Position numbers and translations under genes: made by a program. The notes beneath the pieces were generated by a model. The model ran no database searches. It was given only the letters and a program-made list of their open reading frames with translations, and was not told where the DNA came from. A DNA stretch of 64,000 bases from assembly GCF_019924045.1 (NCBI RefSeq), contig NZ_JAHXBN010000017.1, forward strand, positions 124,001-188,000, written 5' to 3'. The DNA comes from Dyadobacter fermentans (lineage in GTDB: Bacteria > Bacteroidota > Bacteroidia > Cytophagales > Spirosomataceae). This document shows, piece after piece, positions 17,812 to 26,331 of this stretch; the first letter of the stretch is position 1, and each line of letters begins with the position of its first letter.

Positions 17812-19005
17812 CTATTTGTCTGTTTTCTTGTCCTTTTTATCCTTTTTGTTTTCGTCGTCATCTTTGGAGAAGATCTTTTGAAAAAAGGTCTTCTTCTCTT
17901 TTTTATCTTCCTTCACCGACGCAATGCTGATCTCGTTGTCGATAGAAGGCTGAATGGCATGGATAAATGCATTTTGCAGGATGTTGGTAATGGCCACCCA
18001 TACATTTGTTTTGGGATCGTCGAGCCGGCCCTGGAAAGGAATTTTGGTCGCTACCTGGTCTTTGTTCTTGTTTTCAAACAACTTGCCTGCTCCGCCCGCA
18101 ACGGCTTCCCACAACTTCCGCAGCAGATTGTCCTTCCGGTCTTCTTTACCCAAAATATCCAGATTCTTGATCACGGGCTTCACATATCCCTTGAACTCTT
18201 CGTCTTTCGCCGCCACCTCTGTGTACAGCCCGAAGCGCCCGTCGTTGACATCCACTTTGGCATATGCCTGAAAGAAGTCGTTCAGCTTTACCAGGTTGGT
18301 ATGGGTCAGTTCGGCACTCATATCAAAAGTAGGGGCGTCGGCCAGCGGATTGAGTTTGGCATCAAAACGGAGCCTCCCTTCGTACACATCCGCAGTTGCG
18401 TGAATGCTTGCGGGGAGGACAGCCGATGAATCGTAACTGTTGCGGAGGTTCTGGGCGAGGAGGTTCACGTTGGTCATGGCAATGTCGACATTGGGCCGGG
18501 AACTGAAATCCTTATATTGAATGGCTCCTCCCCGCAGCTCGCAGCGGTTGATATTCAGAGGCATGAACTTGTCGAGGATCTTGCGGAAATCGGCGGAGTC
18601 TTTCACCACTTCCTTTGGCTCGACTTTATCTTTGGTAAAAAGCAGGTAAGGCCGCTGGAACACCAGCTCACCCACGATTGAACCTTTGAATAGCGCCTTC
18701 CATTCTACCGATAAGTCGATCTCCCTGGATGCGAAGAATGGTGTTTGTTTCTGAGGAACGGAGTCTTCTCCGGCGCGATCCACCTTATTAATATAAATGC
18801 TGTCGATCTGGTAGGCCCCGCGGAGAATGGCAAGGTCGATGTCGTCGATATGGCCGTAATAGCCGTTCATATTCGCCAGGCTCTTGTTTGCAAAATGAAG
18901 GATGATATACGGCAGGACCAGCCGAATCACCACGAGGGCTATCACAATGCCAATCAGAATTTTGGCCGTGCGTCTCTTTTTCAAATGCGTGCGTGTGGTA
19001 GTCAT
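17812..19005 (-). CDS. DUF748 / AsmA-like envelope protein
   Basis: 397 residues. An N-terminal membrane anchor (about 14-36) is followed by beta-rich sequence with 'INRCELRGGAIQYKDFSSRPNVDIAMTNVNL', the hallmark of DUF748 repeats related to the AsmA superfamily. The C-terminus ends in an extremely Lys/Asp-rich tail (about 375-397). AsmA-like proteins span or line the periplasm and are linked to lipid or outer membrane homeostasis; the specific role here is not known. Stop codons of this gene and the iron-permease gene are adjacent. Confidence 0.8.
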   Translation of the reverse strand: MTTTRTHLKKRRTAKILIGIVIALVVIRLVLPYIILHFANKSLANMNGYYGHIDDIDLAILRGAYQIDSIYINKVDRAGEDSVPQKQTPFFASREIDLSVEWKALFKGSIVGELVFQRPYLLFTKDKVEPKEVVKDSADFRKILDKFMPLNINRCELRGGAIQYKDFSSRPNVDIAMTNVNLLAQNLRNSYDSSAVLPASIHATADVYEGRLRFDAKLNPLADAPTFDMSAELTHTNLVKLNDFFQAYAKVDVNDGRFGLYTEVAAKDEEFKGYVKPVIKNLDILGKEDRKDNLLRKLWEAVAGGAGKLFENKNKDQVATKIPFQGRLDDPKTNVWVAITNILQNAFIHAIQPSIDNEISIASVKEDKKEKKTFFQKIFSKDDDENKKDKKDKKTDK

Positions 19006-19125
19006 TCCAAAGTCTGTTTTGCAATGGTAAGGGATAGATATTCAGGCCGCTCATTCAAACAATCGTACCAGCATAAATGGGTGGTTTCACAGGGTTTATG
19101 ATTTTTCTGAAAAAAATCAAACTTT

Positions 19126-19152
19126 TGTCCAGTAGGGCGCCGGTCATTCGTC
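19126..19152 (+). promoter_or_regulatory. Putative ECF42-dependent promoter of DGPF gene 1
   Basis: TGTCCA (19126-19131), 17-nt spacer, CGTC (19149-19152), then 32 nt to the start codon. The same arrangement precedes the paralogous gene. The elements resemble the TGTCGA / CG[AT]C promoters described for ECF42 sigma factors, and an ECF42-type sigma gene lies just downstream. Confidence 0.55.
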
Positions 19153-19184
19153 AACAGGCTTTAAAACTCAAACCTTATATCACA

Positions 19185-19526
19185 ATGAAAGACTTCCTGT
19201 TTGTTTTTAGAAATGATCCTGCGGTTATGGCCGGAATGTCCCCGGCAGAGTTGCAAACCAGTATGAAGAAATGGATGGATTGGATCGGCGGCATTGCGGC
19301 ACAGGGCAACCTTGTGGACCGTGGAAACCAACTGGCGAACGAAGGCAATGTGGTAAGGCCGGCAAAAGTCGTCACGGACGGGCCTTATATCGAAACGAAA
19401 GAATCTGTCGGCGGCTTCATTATGGTGCGGGCGGAATCATTGGACGAGGCAACTGAAATGGCCAAGGGTTGCCCGATCTTATCAGCGGGTGGCAATGTCG
19501 AGGTGAGACCTATCATCAGAATGTAG
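19185..19526 (+). CDS. DGPF/YCII-related domain protein, copy 1
   Basis: 113 residues of the YCII-related (DGPF) family: 'KDFLFVFRND', 'WMDWIGGIAAQGNLVDRGN', 'TDGPYIETKESVGGF'. The last segment holds the name-giving DGP-Y/F motif. Start at ATG 19185, supported by the exactly corresponding start in the tandem paralogue. About three quarters of residues match copy 2 by hand alignment. DGPF genes are the characteristic neighbours and targets of ECF42 sigma factors; their biochemical role is unresolved (YCII relatives have ferredoxin-like folds and sometimes dehydrochlorinase-like activity). Confidence 0.88.
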   Translation: MKDFLFVFRNDPAVMAGMSPAELQTSMKKWMDWIGGIAAQGNLVDRGNQLANEGNVVRPAKVVTDGPYIETKESVGGFIMVRAESLDEATEMAKGCPILSAGGNVEVRPIIRM

Positions 19527-19552
19527 CGGTTGCCGAAAAAAAACTAAATTTT

Positions 19553-19579
19553 TGTCCAGTCCGGCTTCGGTCGTTCGTC
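19553..19579 (+). promoter_or_regulatory. Putative ECF42-dependent promoter of DGPF gene 2
   Basis: TGTCCA (19553-19558), 17-nt spacer, CGTC (19576-19579), then 33 nt to the start codon. The leader after it, TCAACAGGCTTTAAAACT, is identical to the leader of copy 1, showing that promoter and leader were duplicated with the gene and have stayed conserved while the spacer bases changed. Confidence 0.55.
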
Positions 19580-19612
19580 AACAGGCTTTAAAACTTAAAA
19601 CTTTATATCAAA

Positions 19613-19954
19613 ATGAAAGATTTCATGTTTGTTTTCAGAAATGATCCTTCCACGCTGGCCGATCGCTCACCGGAGGAAATGCAGGCCAGCATGCAAAAAT
19701 GGATGGACTGGATCGGGGGGATTGCTGCACAGGGCAAGCTGATCGACCGGGGCAACCGGCTGAATCCGGCCGGTAAGGTGGTAAAACCCTTACTGGCGGT
19801 CACCGACGGGCCTTATATCGAAACGAAGGAATCGGTAGGCGGCTACACGATGGTGCGTGCGGAGTCGCTGGACGAAGCAGCCGAAATGGCCAAGGGCTGT
19901 CCGATCCTGCTCTTCGGCGGTAATGTCGAAGTACGAGAAATAGACCGTATGTAG
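19613..19954 (+). CDS. DGPF/YCII-related domain protein, copy 2
   Basis: 113 residues, tandem paralogue of the preceding gene with an offset of 428 bp. It keeps 'WMDWIGGIAAQGKLIDRGN' and 'TDGPYIETKESVGGY'; differences cluster in residues 13-28 and 50-62. It has its own copy of the putative ECF42 promoter. A hairpin terminator separates it from the sigma factor gene. Function as for copy 1. Confidence 0.88.
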   Translation: MKDFMFVFRNDPSTLADRSPEEMQASMQKWMDWIGGIAAQGKLIDRGNRLNPAGKVVKPLLAVTDGPYIETKESVGGYTMVRAESLDEAAEMAKGCPILLFGGNVEVREIDRM

Positions 19955-19974
19955 CGGTAATCCGAATGTTTTAC

Positions 19975-20003
19975 AAGCCTTTGTAACCAGCAAAGGCTTT
20001 TTT
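19975..20003 (+). terminator. Rho-independent terminator before the ECF sigma gene
   Basis: AAGCCTTTG (19975-19983) pairs with CAAAGGCTT (19991-19999), 7-nt loop, followed by a T run. It ends DGPF copy 2 only 11 nt before the sigma factor start codon, so sigma expression must either read through or use a promoter inside or before the hairpin. Confidence 0.75.
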
Positions 20004-20014
20004 AATTTGGGGCT

Positions 20015-21253
20015 ATGGAAAACCAGGAATTAATCCCCCACTTGTTTAGGACCGAATACCGCAAAATCACCGCGGTATTGGGTAAAACATTTGGTTTAGA
20101 ACACATCGAAATCGCTCAGGACATTGCCAGCGACACGTTTTTGCTCGCTTCCGAAATGTGGGCGATTAAGGGGGCACCCGACAACCCGGTGGCATGGCTT
20201 TATACCGTAGCACGTAACAAAACACTCGATTACCTGCGTAGAGACAAGCTGTTCAAGGAAAAGGTCAGTGGGCAGTTGGTGAGAAATAATCCGGTGGATG
20301 ATGAAATCGATATTGATTTATCGGCCCGCAACATTACCGACAGCCAGTTGCAGATGATGTTTGCTATTTGCCATCCATCCCTTCCGGTTGAATCGCAGAT
20401 TGGCTTGGCGCTAAACGTCCTGTGTGGTTTCGGGATCAACGAAATCGCCAGCGCATTCCTGACCAACAAGGAGACGATCAACAAACGACTTTACCGGGCC
20501 CGGGAAAAACTGCGTGCCGAGCAGGTGAAAATGGAGTTTCCCGATGAAACTGAGATCGAGTTGCGTCTGGAAGCGGTTTTGAAAACCCTCTACCTGCTTT
20601 TCAACGAAGGCTTTTATTCCGCGGGAAAGGATGTTACGTTGCGAAAGGACGTTTGCATCGAAGCCATGTGGCTCACAAAAATGCTGACGGAAAACCCCGG
20701 TACCGACCGGCCGCCTGTCAATGCATTGCTTGCGCTGATGTGCTTTCACGCTTCCCGTTTCGAAGCACGTACCAATCCGGAAGGCGAAACCGTGCTCTAC
20801 CAGGACCAGGACGACAGTCTTTGGGACGCGGCGCTGATCAGTCGCGGTGAGTGCTACCTCAACCGCGCATCCGTTGGCCGGCAGCTTTCACGCTACCATC
20901 TCGAAGCGGCGATTGGGTACTGGCATACCATCAAGGCCGATACTCCCGAAAAATGGGAGCATATCCTCCAATACTACAACCAGTTGCTTATCCTCGAATA
21001 TTCGCCCATCGCCGCTCTGAACCGTACCTACGCCCTGGCCAAGGCCCGCTCCAAAGCCGACGCCATCCGTGAAGCCGAGAAGCTCAACCTAGCGGAAAAC
21101 CACCTGTACCATTCGCTGCTCGGAGAGTTGTATTTAGGCATTGATGACGTGAAGGCGCTGGAATATTTCAATGCCGCGCTGGGGCTGGCCAAGTCGCGCG
21201 CGGATCGGTTGTTGCTGGTGGAGAAGATCAGGAAGGTAGGTGAGGTCGGATAA
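20015..21253 (+). CDS. ECF42-type RNA polymerase sigma factor with C-terminal TPR-like extension
   Basis: 412 residues. Sigma region 2 (about 10-78, 'AQDIASDTFLLASEMWAIKGAPDNPVAWLYTVARN' style) and region 4 (about 110-165, 'GFGINEIASAFLTNKETINKRLYRAREKL') are followed by a DUF6596 segment ('LKTLYLLFNEGFYSAG') and TPR-like helices, giving the long C-terminal extension that defines ECF42 and needs no separate anti-sigma factor. Two DGPF genes directly upstream complete the usual ECF42 context. ATG at 20015. The stimulus is unknown. I see no TGTCCA-type element immediately before this gene. Confidence 0.9.
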   Translation: MENQELIPHLFRTEYRKITAVLGKTFGLEHIEIAQDIASDTFLLASEMWAIKGAPDNPVAWLYTVARNKTLDYLRRDKLFKEKVSGQLVRNNPVDDEIDIDLSARNITDSQLQMMFAICHPSLPVESQIGLALNVLCGFGINEIASAFLTNKETINKRLYRAREKLRAEQVKMEFPDETEIELRLEAVLKTLYLLFNEGFYSAGKDVTLRKDVCIEAMWLTKMLTENPGTDRPPVNALLALMCFHASRFEARTNPEGETVLYQDQDDSLWDAALISRGECYLNRASVGRQLSRYHLEAAIGYWHTIKADTPEKWEHILQYYNQLLILEYSPIAALNRTYALAKARSKADAIREAEKLNLAENHLYHSLLGELYLGIDDVKALEYFNAALGLAKSRADRLLLVEKIRKVGEVG

Positions 21254-21537
21254 TGCTTAACTTGCTGATGAAGCTTATATGTTTGGATTCTGGTCAAGCC
21301 AAAATATTGGATTAGATCAACCTTTTTCACATTTCCTTACCTCATTAAGCTTTTATTAATACCCCTGTTAATCCCGCGCTTCTAATTTGCCCAACGTTTT
21401 CTCCGGCTAACCAGCAGCGGCATTCGCCGGACTGTGTTTGAGACGCAGTATTGCCGGTTAACTAAACTTTAATAACCCAAAGCATTAAAAATCCCTGGTT
21501 GTGTCCTCTTAACGCAAAGGATAACAATACTTTCTTC
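21254..21537. other. Intergenic region before the GH95 operon
   Basis: 284 bp without a convincing gene. It must hold the promoter of the sugar-oxidation operon, but I cannot point to clear -33/-7 elements. Confidence 0.3.
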
Positions 21538-24045
21538 ATGAAACGCCTATTTCTAAGCCTGACCCTTTTTGCTTTTACCCATCCAATTTTCGCACAGACG
21601 CCCCGCGTTGCCACGCCCGGCGTGGCAACGCGGGGCGCATTAAAGCTCTGGTACAAAAAGCCCTCCGGAAATACCTGGACCGACGCATTGCCTGTCGGCA
21701 ATGGCCGGCTGGGTGCAATGGTGTATGGTAATCCCGAAAAAGAGGTCCTCAAACTCAACGAATCGACGGTGTGGGCAGGTGGCCCCAACCGCAACGACAA
21801 CCCGAATGCCCTCGCTGCCCTACCTGAGGTACGCAAGCTGATTTTCGAAGGGAAACACGACGAAGCCGCCAGGCTCGCCGCTGAAAAAATCGAGTCGAAA
21901 ACGACGAACGGGATGATGTATCAGCCGGTCGGTAACCTGAATATCGATTTTCCGGGGCATGGTCAATTCACCAATTATTATCGCGAACTGGATATTGAGA
22001 GGGCGGTTACCACAACCTCCTATACCGTTGATGGCGTGAAATATACCCGGCAGGTCATTGCCTCGGTGCCCGACCAGGTGATCGCGATACGCCTCACGGC
22101 CGATCAACCGGGAAAACTCACATTTACCTCGTTCCTGAACAGCCCCCAGAAGGGAGAAAGGAAGACGGAGAAAGGAGGAAAGATGGTTTTTGCGGGAATT
22201 AGCGGAGATAAGGAAGGGATCAAGGGGCAGGTAGCATTCCGTGCACACGTGCTGGTGGCACCCGAGGGAGGGCAGATGAGCGCGGGGGACACCTCGCTGA
22301 CAATCAGCAAGGCAAATGCGGCCACAATTTACATTTCCATTGCCACCAATTTTGTCGATTACAAAACGCTTACGGCTAATCCGCAAGCCAAAGCGGACCA
22401 GTATCTTAGCAAAGCGGCCACCAAGCCATTCCATACCATTCTAAAAAGTCACATTGCTGCCTATCAGCATTATTTCAACCGGGTGAAGCTCGATTTGGGA
22501 TCTTCGGAAGCTGCACAATGGCCTACGGATGAGCGTATTGTGAAATTCGCCTCGGGATACGACCCGCAATTGGTGGCGTTGTACTTCCAGTTTGGGCGGT
22601 ATTTGCTCATCTCGTCCTCGCAGCCGGGCGGCAACGGAATGCCTGTGGGGCAGCCGGCCAACTTACAGGGGATCTGGAACCAGCAAATGAATCCGCCATG
22701 GGGTAGCAAGTACACCATCAATATCAATACCGAAATGAATTACTGGCCCGCCGAAGTGACCAACCTGACGGAGCTGCACGAACCATTGGTAAAAATGGTG
22801 AAGGATCTGTCGGTTACCGGCCAGGAAACGGCGCGTGTAATGTATGGCGCGAAGGGCTGGGTAGCACACCATAATACCGACCTGTGGCGCATTACCGGCC
22901 CGGTAGACCCAATTTTCTACGCCATGTGGCCGATGGGCGGCGCCTGGCTGAGCACGCATTTGTGGGAAAAATATTGCTATTCGGGCGATAAAGAGTATCT
23001 GAAATCGGTGTATCCGGCTTTGAAAGGTTCGGCGCAGTTCTTTGTCGATTTCCTGGTACCCGAGCCAACCCATAAATGGCTGGTGGTGGTACCCGGCATG
23101 TCGCCGGAGAATGCCCCGGCGATCCGCCCGAAAACGACGATCGGTGCGGGGAATACGATGGATAATCAGATCGTTTACGACATTTTTACCGCCACCATCC
23201 GCGCGGCGGAGGCGCTTGGGACCGATCCCGATTTTGTCAAAACACTGAAAGCCAAACGCGCACAGCTGCCTCCAATGCAAGTCGGGAAATTCGGACAGTT
23301 GCAGGAATGGCTGGAAGATCTGGACAGTCCGGAGGATAAGCACCGCCACATATCGCATTTGTACGGACTGTACCCTTCGCACCAGCTTTCGGCCTACCGT
23401 ACGCCGGAGCTTTTCAGCGCGGCAAGAACCTCGCTGGAACACCGGGGCGATGTTTCTACCGGCTGGTCCATGGGCTGGAAAGTGAATTGGTGGGCCCGTC
23501 TGCTCGATGGAAACCGTGCTTATAAGCTCATTACCGACCAGCTTACGCCGGTTAATGCACCTGGTAAGAAGGGCGGCGGCGGAACCTATACTAATCTCTT
23601 CGACGCCCATCCGCCATTTCAGATCGATGGTAATTTCGGCTGCACGGCCGGTATCGCTGAAATGCTTATGCAAAGCCACGACGGTGCCATACACCTGCTT
23701 CCGGCCATTCCCGATAGCTGGAAGAACGGGTCGATCAGTGGCTTGCGCGCACGCGGCGGGTTTGAGATCGAGACATTGGAATGGAAAGAAGGAAAGGTTT
23801 CAAGGCTGGTTATCAAGTCAAACCTCGGCGGTAACTGCCGGCTAAGGCTTCCGAATGAATTGAAAGGCCATTCTCTGGCACTCGCCACCGACGGCAGCCC
23901 GAATAGCAATCCATTTTACCAGTTGCTTGATATTCCGAAGCCCATAGTTTCGTCTGCCGCGAAAATGGCCGACTCGAAGTTGCCGGAAACGGCTTTGTAT
24001 GATTTTAAGACAGAGAAAGGAAAGACCTATACTTTCACCCGCTGA
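21538..24045 (+). CDS. Glycoside hydrolase family 95 (alpha-L-fucosidase/galactosidase type)
   Basis: 835 residues from ATG 21538 (MKRLFLSLTLFAFTHPIFAQ signal peptide). 'LPVGNGRLGAMVYG' opens the N-terminal beta domain. 'ININTEMNYWP' contains N395/N397, 'VPGMSPENAP' contains E524 and 'FQIDGNFGCTAGIAEML' contains D697; these align with the Asn pair, acid and Asp positions used by the GH95 1,2-alpha-L-fucosidase AfcA. It should release terminal alpha-fucose or alpha-L-galactose from glycans in the periplasm. Between the signal peptide and the catalytic start lies an in-frame perfect palindrome (21599-21637). First gene of an operon with three oxidative genes. Confidence 0.92.
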   Translation: MKRLFLSLTLFAFTHPIFAQTPRVATPGVATRGALKLWYKKPSGNTWTDALPVGNGRLGAMVYGNPEKEVLKLNESTVWAGGPNRNDNPNALAALPEVRKLIFEGKHDEAARLAAEKIESKTTNGMMYQPVGNLNIDFPGHGQFTNYYRELDIERAVTTTSYTVDGVKYTRQVIASVPDQVIAIRLTADQPGKLTFTSFLNSPQKGERKTEKGGKMVFAGISGDKEGIKGQVAFRAHVLVAPEGGQMSAGDTSLTISKANAATIYISIATNFVDYKTLTANPQAKADQYLSKAATKPFHTILKSHIAAYQHYFNRVKLDLGSSEAAQWPTDERIVKFASGYDPQLVALYFQFGRYLLISSSQPGGNGMPVGQPANLQGIWNQQMNPPWGSKYTININTEMNYWPAEVTNLTELHEPLVKMVKDLSVTGQETARVMYGAKGWVAHHNTDLWRITGPVDPIFYAMWPMGGAWLSTHLWEKYCYSGDKEYLKSVYPALKGSAQFFVDFLVPEPTHKWLVVVPGMSPENAPAIRPKTTIGAGNTMDNQIVYDIFTATIRAAEALGTDPDFVKTLKAKRAQLPPMQVGKFGQLQEWLEDLDSPEDKHRHISHLYGLYPSHQLSAYRTPELFSAARTSLEHRGDVSTGWSMGWKVNWWARLLDGNRAYKLITDQLTPVNAPGKKGGGGTYTNLFDAHPPFQIDGNFGCTAGIAEMLMQSHDGAIHLLPAIPDSWKNGSISGLRARGGFEIETLEWKEGKVSRLVIKSNLGGNCRLRLPNELKGHSLALATDGSPNSNPFYQLLDIPKPIVSSAAKMADSKLPETALYDFKTEKGKTYTFTR
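21599..21637. repeat. Perfect 39-bp palindrome inside the GH95 gene
   Basis: Arms of 19 bp (21599-21617 and 21619-21637) pair perfectly around one central base. In the gene frame it encodes a Pro/Val/Ala/Thr linker ('TPRVATPGVATRGA'), located exactly after the signal peptide. Because of the symmetry the reverse strand encodes nearly the same peptide. It looks like an inserted mobile palindromic element; no second copy was noticed in the window. Confidence 0.8.
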
Positions 24046-24070
24046 CCTAACCCTTATTAAACCTATCACC

Positions 24071-26302
24071 ATGAACAAGAAAATCTGGGTCGCCGGAGTG
24101 CTGGCGGCTACACTGGTTACCTGCCAGGTATCGAGGCAAAACGGTTCTAAAAACGGCATGCTGCGTACCACGGATGCGTCGGTGAGTGCCATTCCCGCAT
24201 TTACCGATAATCCTTCGCCGGCACACCTGACGCCCGAGCAGAGCATTAAAACATTTAAATTACCCAAAGGCTACCACCTCGAACTGGTGGCCAGCGAGCC
24301 GATGATCCACGAACCGGTCGCTATCGCGTGGGATGGCAACGCGCGTATGTACGTGGCCGAGCTCAATACGTATATGCAGGACGTGGAGGGTACGGACGAG
24401 CACGCGCCCACCAGCCGGGTAATGCTGCTCGAAGACACTAATGGTGATGGTAAAATGGATAAGAGTTCGGTTTTTATCGATAAGATGCTCTTGCCGAGGA
24501 TGTTGCTTTGTGTAGGTAACGAATTGCTTGTGAATGAGACCGATACTTACAATGTATACAGTTATAAAGACAATAATAAAGATGGGGTAGCCGATGAAAA
24601 ACGCCCGGTTTACACGCCCGATAAAAAGGCACCCGGAAACCTGGAACACCAGCGGAGCGGTCTCGATTGGAACGTCGATAACTGGATTTACATGGCCGTG
24701 GACGCCGTGCGTTTTCGCTATATTAATGGGGTCTTGAAAGCCGATTCCATTCCAAGCGGTTCCAACGGGCAATGGGGGCTCACGCACGACAACTACGGTC
24801 GTTTGTACTTCTCTTCCGCAGGCGGAGAAACGCCGGCATTGGGTTTCCAGATTAACCCGGTGTATGGCAGGATGGAATTTGCGGACCAGTATAAGGAGGA
24901 ATTCAACGAGGTATGGCCCATTATTAAAACACCTGATGTGGAAGGTGGCTTGAAACGCTTGCGTGCCGATACGACACTCAACCACTTCACGGCCAGCTGC
25001 GGGCAAGTGATATTCCGGGGCGACAAGCTCCCCGCGGATCTGCAAGGGGATTTGCTGATCAGCGAGCCGGTTGGAAGGCTTATCCGCCGCGCGAAAGTGA
25101 TCAACAAGAATGGCAAGATCACACTCGAAAATGCTTACGATAAGGAGGAGTTCATTGCTTCCACGGACATGAACTTCCGCGCGGTGAATATGTACACCGG
25201 TCCGGACGGCTGCCTGTACATTGTAGATATGAACCGGGGGATTATTCAGGAAGGTAACTGGACAGGGCCGAAAAGCTACCTGCGCCCGCAGATCAAGCGG
25301 TTGGGTCTCGATAAAAACATCCAGCACGGGCGCATTTACCGCCTCGTGCACGACGGTATGGTGCCCGGTCCGAAGCCCAAAATGCTGGATGAAAGTCCGA
25401 AAAAGCTGGTAGGGTACCTTGGCCATCCCAATGGCTGGTGGCGTGATAATGCACAGAAAGAACTCGTGGTACGCAACGAGCAATCGGTGGTACCGCTGCT
25501 GAAAGCGATTGCTGCGGGCGAAAGCAATGAGGCGATCCAATCACCATCGGCACTTGCCCGTTTGCACGCATTGTGGACGTTGGAAGGACTGAATGCATTG
25601 GATCAAAACAGCATAGCGCGTGCATTGAAAGACAGCGATTTTGAAATCCGCAAAGCCGCCGTGCGTATGACAGAGCCCTATTTGAAAAAGAATGATGCGA
25701 TGGTGGAAACACTGGCAGCATTGAAGTCCGATCCCGTTGCCGATGTACGCATGCAACTGATATTCTCACTGGCGTACAGCGAGTCGCCGAAAGCGAAAGC
25801 ATTAGCCGGTGAAATTGTGAGGAATGCAAATGGCGCGGAAGTGCTGGCACGTGCACAGCGCAGCGTGGAAAAGAATGAGGATGCCAAGAAATTCGGAATG
25901 AAACTGGGGCGGCTCGATGCGCCGGACAGGACATTGGTGATGAATGGCTCGGTGATCTACAAATCGCTGTGCGCGACTTGCCATGGTGCCGACGGAAAGG
26001 GCCTGACGAGTAAAACAGCACCTCCGCTTGCCGGATCGCGCAGGTTGAACCGGAACAACACCCAGGCGTCGGTGCGGATCCTGCTGCACGGCTTGTCGGG
26101 GCCGATCGAGGGAAACACTTATCCGACGGAAATGCCTTCGATGAAGGACAACGACGATGAATGGATCGCCTCCGTACTCAGTTATGTGCGGTATGAGTTT
26201 ACAAACTCGCCCCCCGTTCGTCCGGCCGACGTGAAGACCATCCGGGAACAAACCGTATCACGCGATAAGGCATATACCCTGGACGAGCTGTCTATCCAGT
26301 AA
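24071..26302 (+). CDS. PVC-type propeller lipoprotein with C-terminal cytochrome c
   Basis: 743 residues from ATG 24071. The signal 'AATLVTCQ' suggests a lipoprotein. A beta-propeller of the PVC-dehydrogenase/DUF7133 type covers about 55-430 ('LPKGYHLELVASEPM', 'MYVAELNTYMQD', 'LLEDTNGDGKMDK'), HEAT-like helices about 440-610, and a c-type cytochrome domain with CATCH at 634-638 ends the protein. It is likely a periplasmic sugar-oxidising or electron-transfer partner. It starts 25 nt after the GH95 stop and is followed after 29 nt by a PQQ dehydrogenase, so electrons may pass between the two. The exact substrate is unknown. Confidence 0.88.
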   Translation: MNKKIWVAGVLAATLVTCQVSRQNGSKNGMLRTTDASVSAIPAFTDNPSPAHLTPEQSIKTFKLPKGYHLELVASEPMIHEPVAIAWDGNARMYVAELNTYMQDVEGTDEHAPTSRVMLLEDTNGDGKMDKSSVFIDKMLLPRMLLCVGNELLVNETDTYNVYSYKDNNKDGVADEKRPVYTPDKKAPGNLEHQRSGLDWNVDNWIYMAVDAVRFRYINGVLKADSIPSGSNGQWGLTHDNYGRLYFSSAGGETPALGFQINPVYGRMEFADQYKEEFNEVWPIIKTPDVEGGLKRLRADTTLNHFTASCGQVIFRGDKLPADLQGDLLISEPVGRLIRRAKVINKNGKITLENAYDKEEFIASTDMNFRAVNMYTGPDGCLYIVDMNRGIIQEGNWTGPKSYLRPQIKRLGLDKNIQHGRIYRLVHDGMVPGPKPKMLDESPKKLVGYLGHPNGWWRDNAQKELVVRNEQSVVPLLKAIAAGESNEAIQSPSALARLHALWTLEGLNALDQNSIARALKDSDFEIRKAAVRMTEPYLKKNDAMVETLAALKSDPVADVRMQLIFSLAYSESPKAKALAGEIVRNANGAEVLARAQRSVEKNEDAKKFGMKLGRLDAPDRTLVMNGSVIYKSLCATCHGADGKGLTSKTAPPLAGSRRLNRNNTQASVRILLHGLSGPIEGNTYPTEMPSMKDNDDEWIASVLSYVRYEFTNSPPVRPADVKTIREQTVSRDKAYTLDELSIQ

Positions 26303-26331
26303 CTGAAACTCTAACCGAAACTTTGAAATTA

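Noticed and set aside
21599..21637. Palindrome as a transcription terminator
   Set aside because: It is inside the GH95 coding frame, no T run follows, and the frame continues intact through it.
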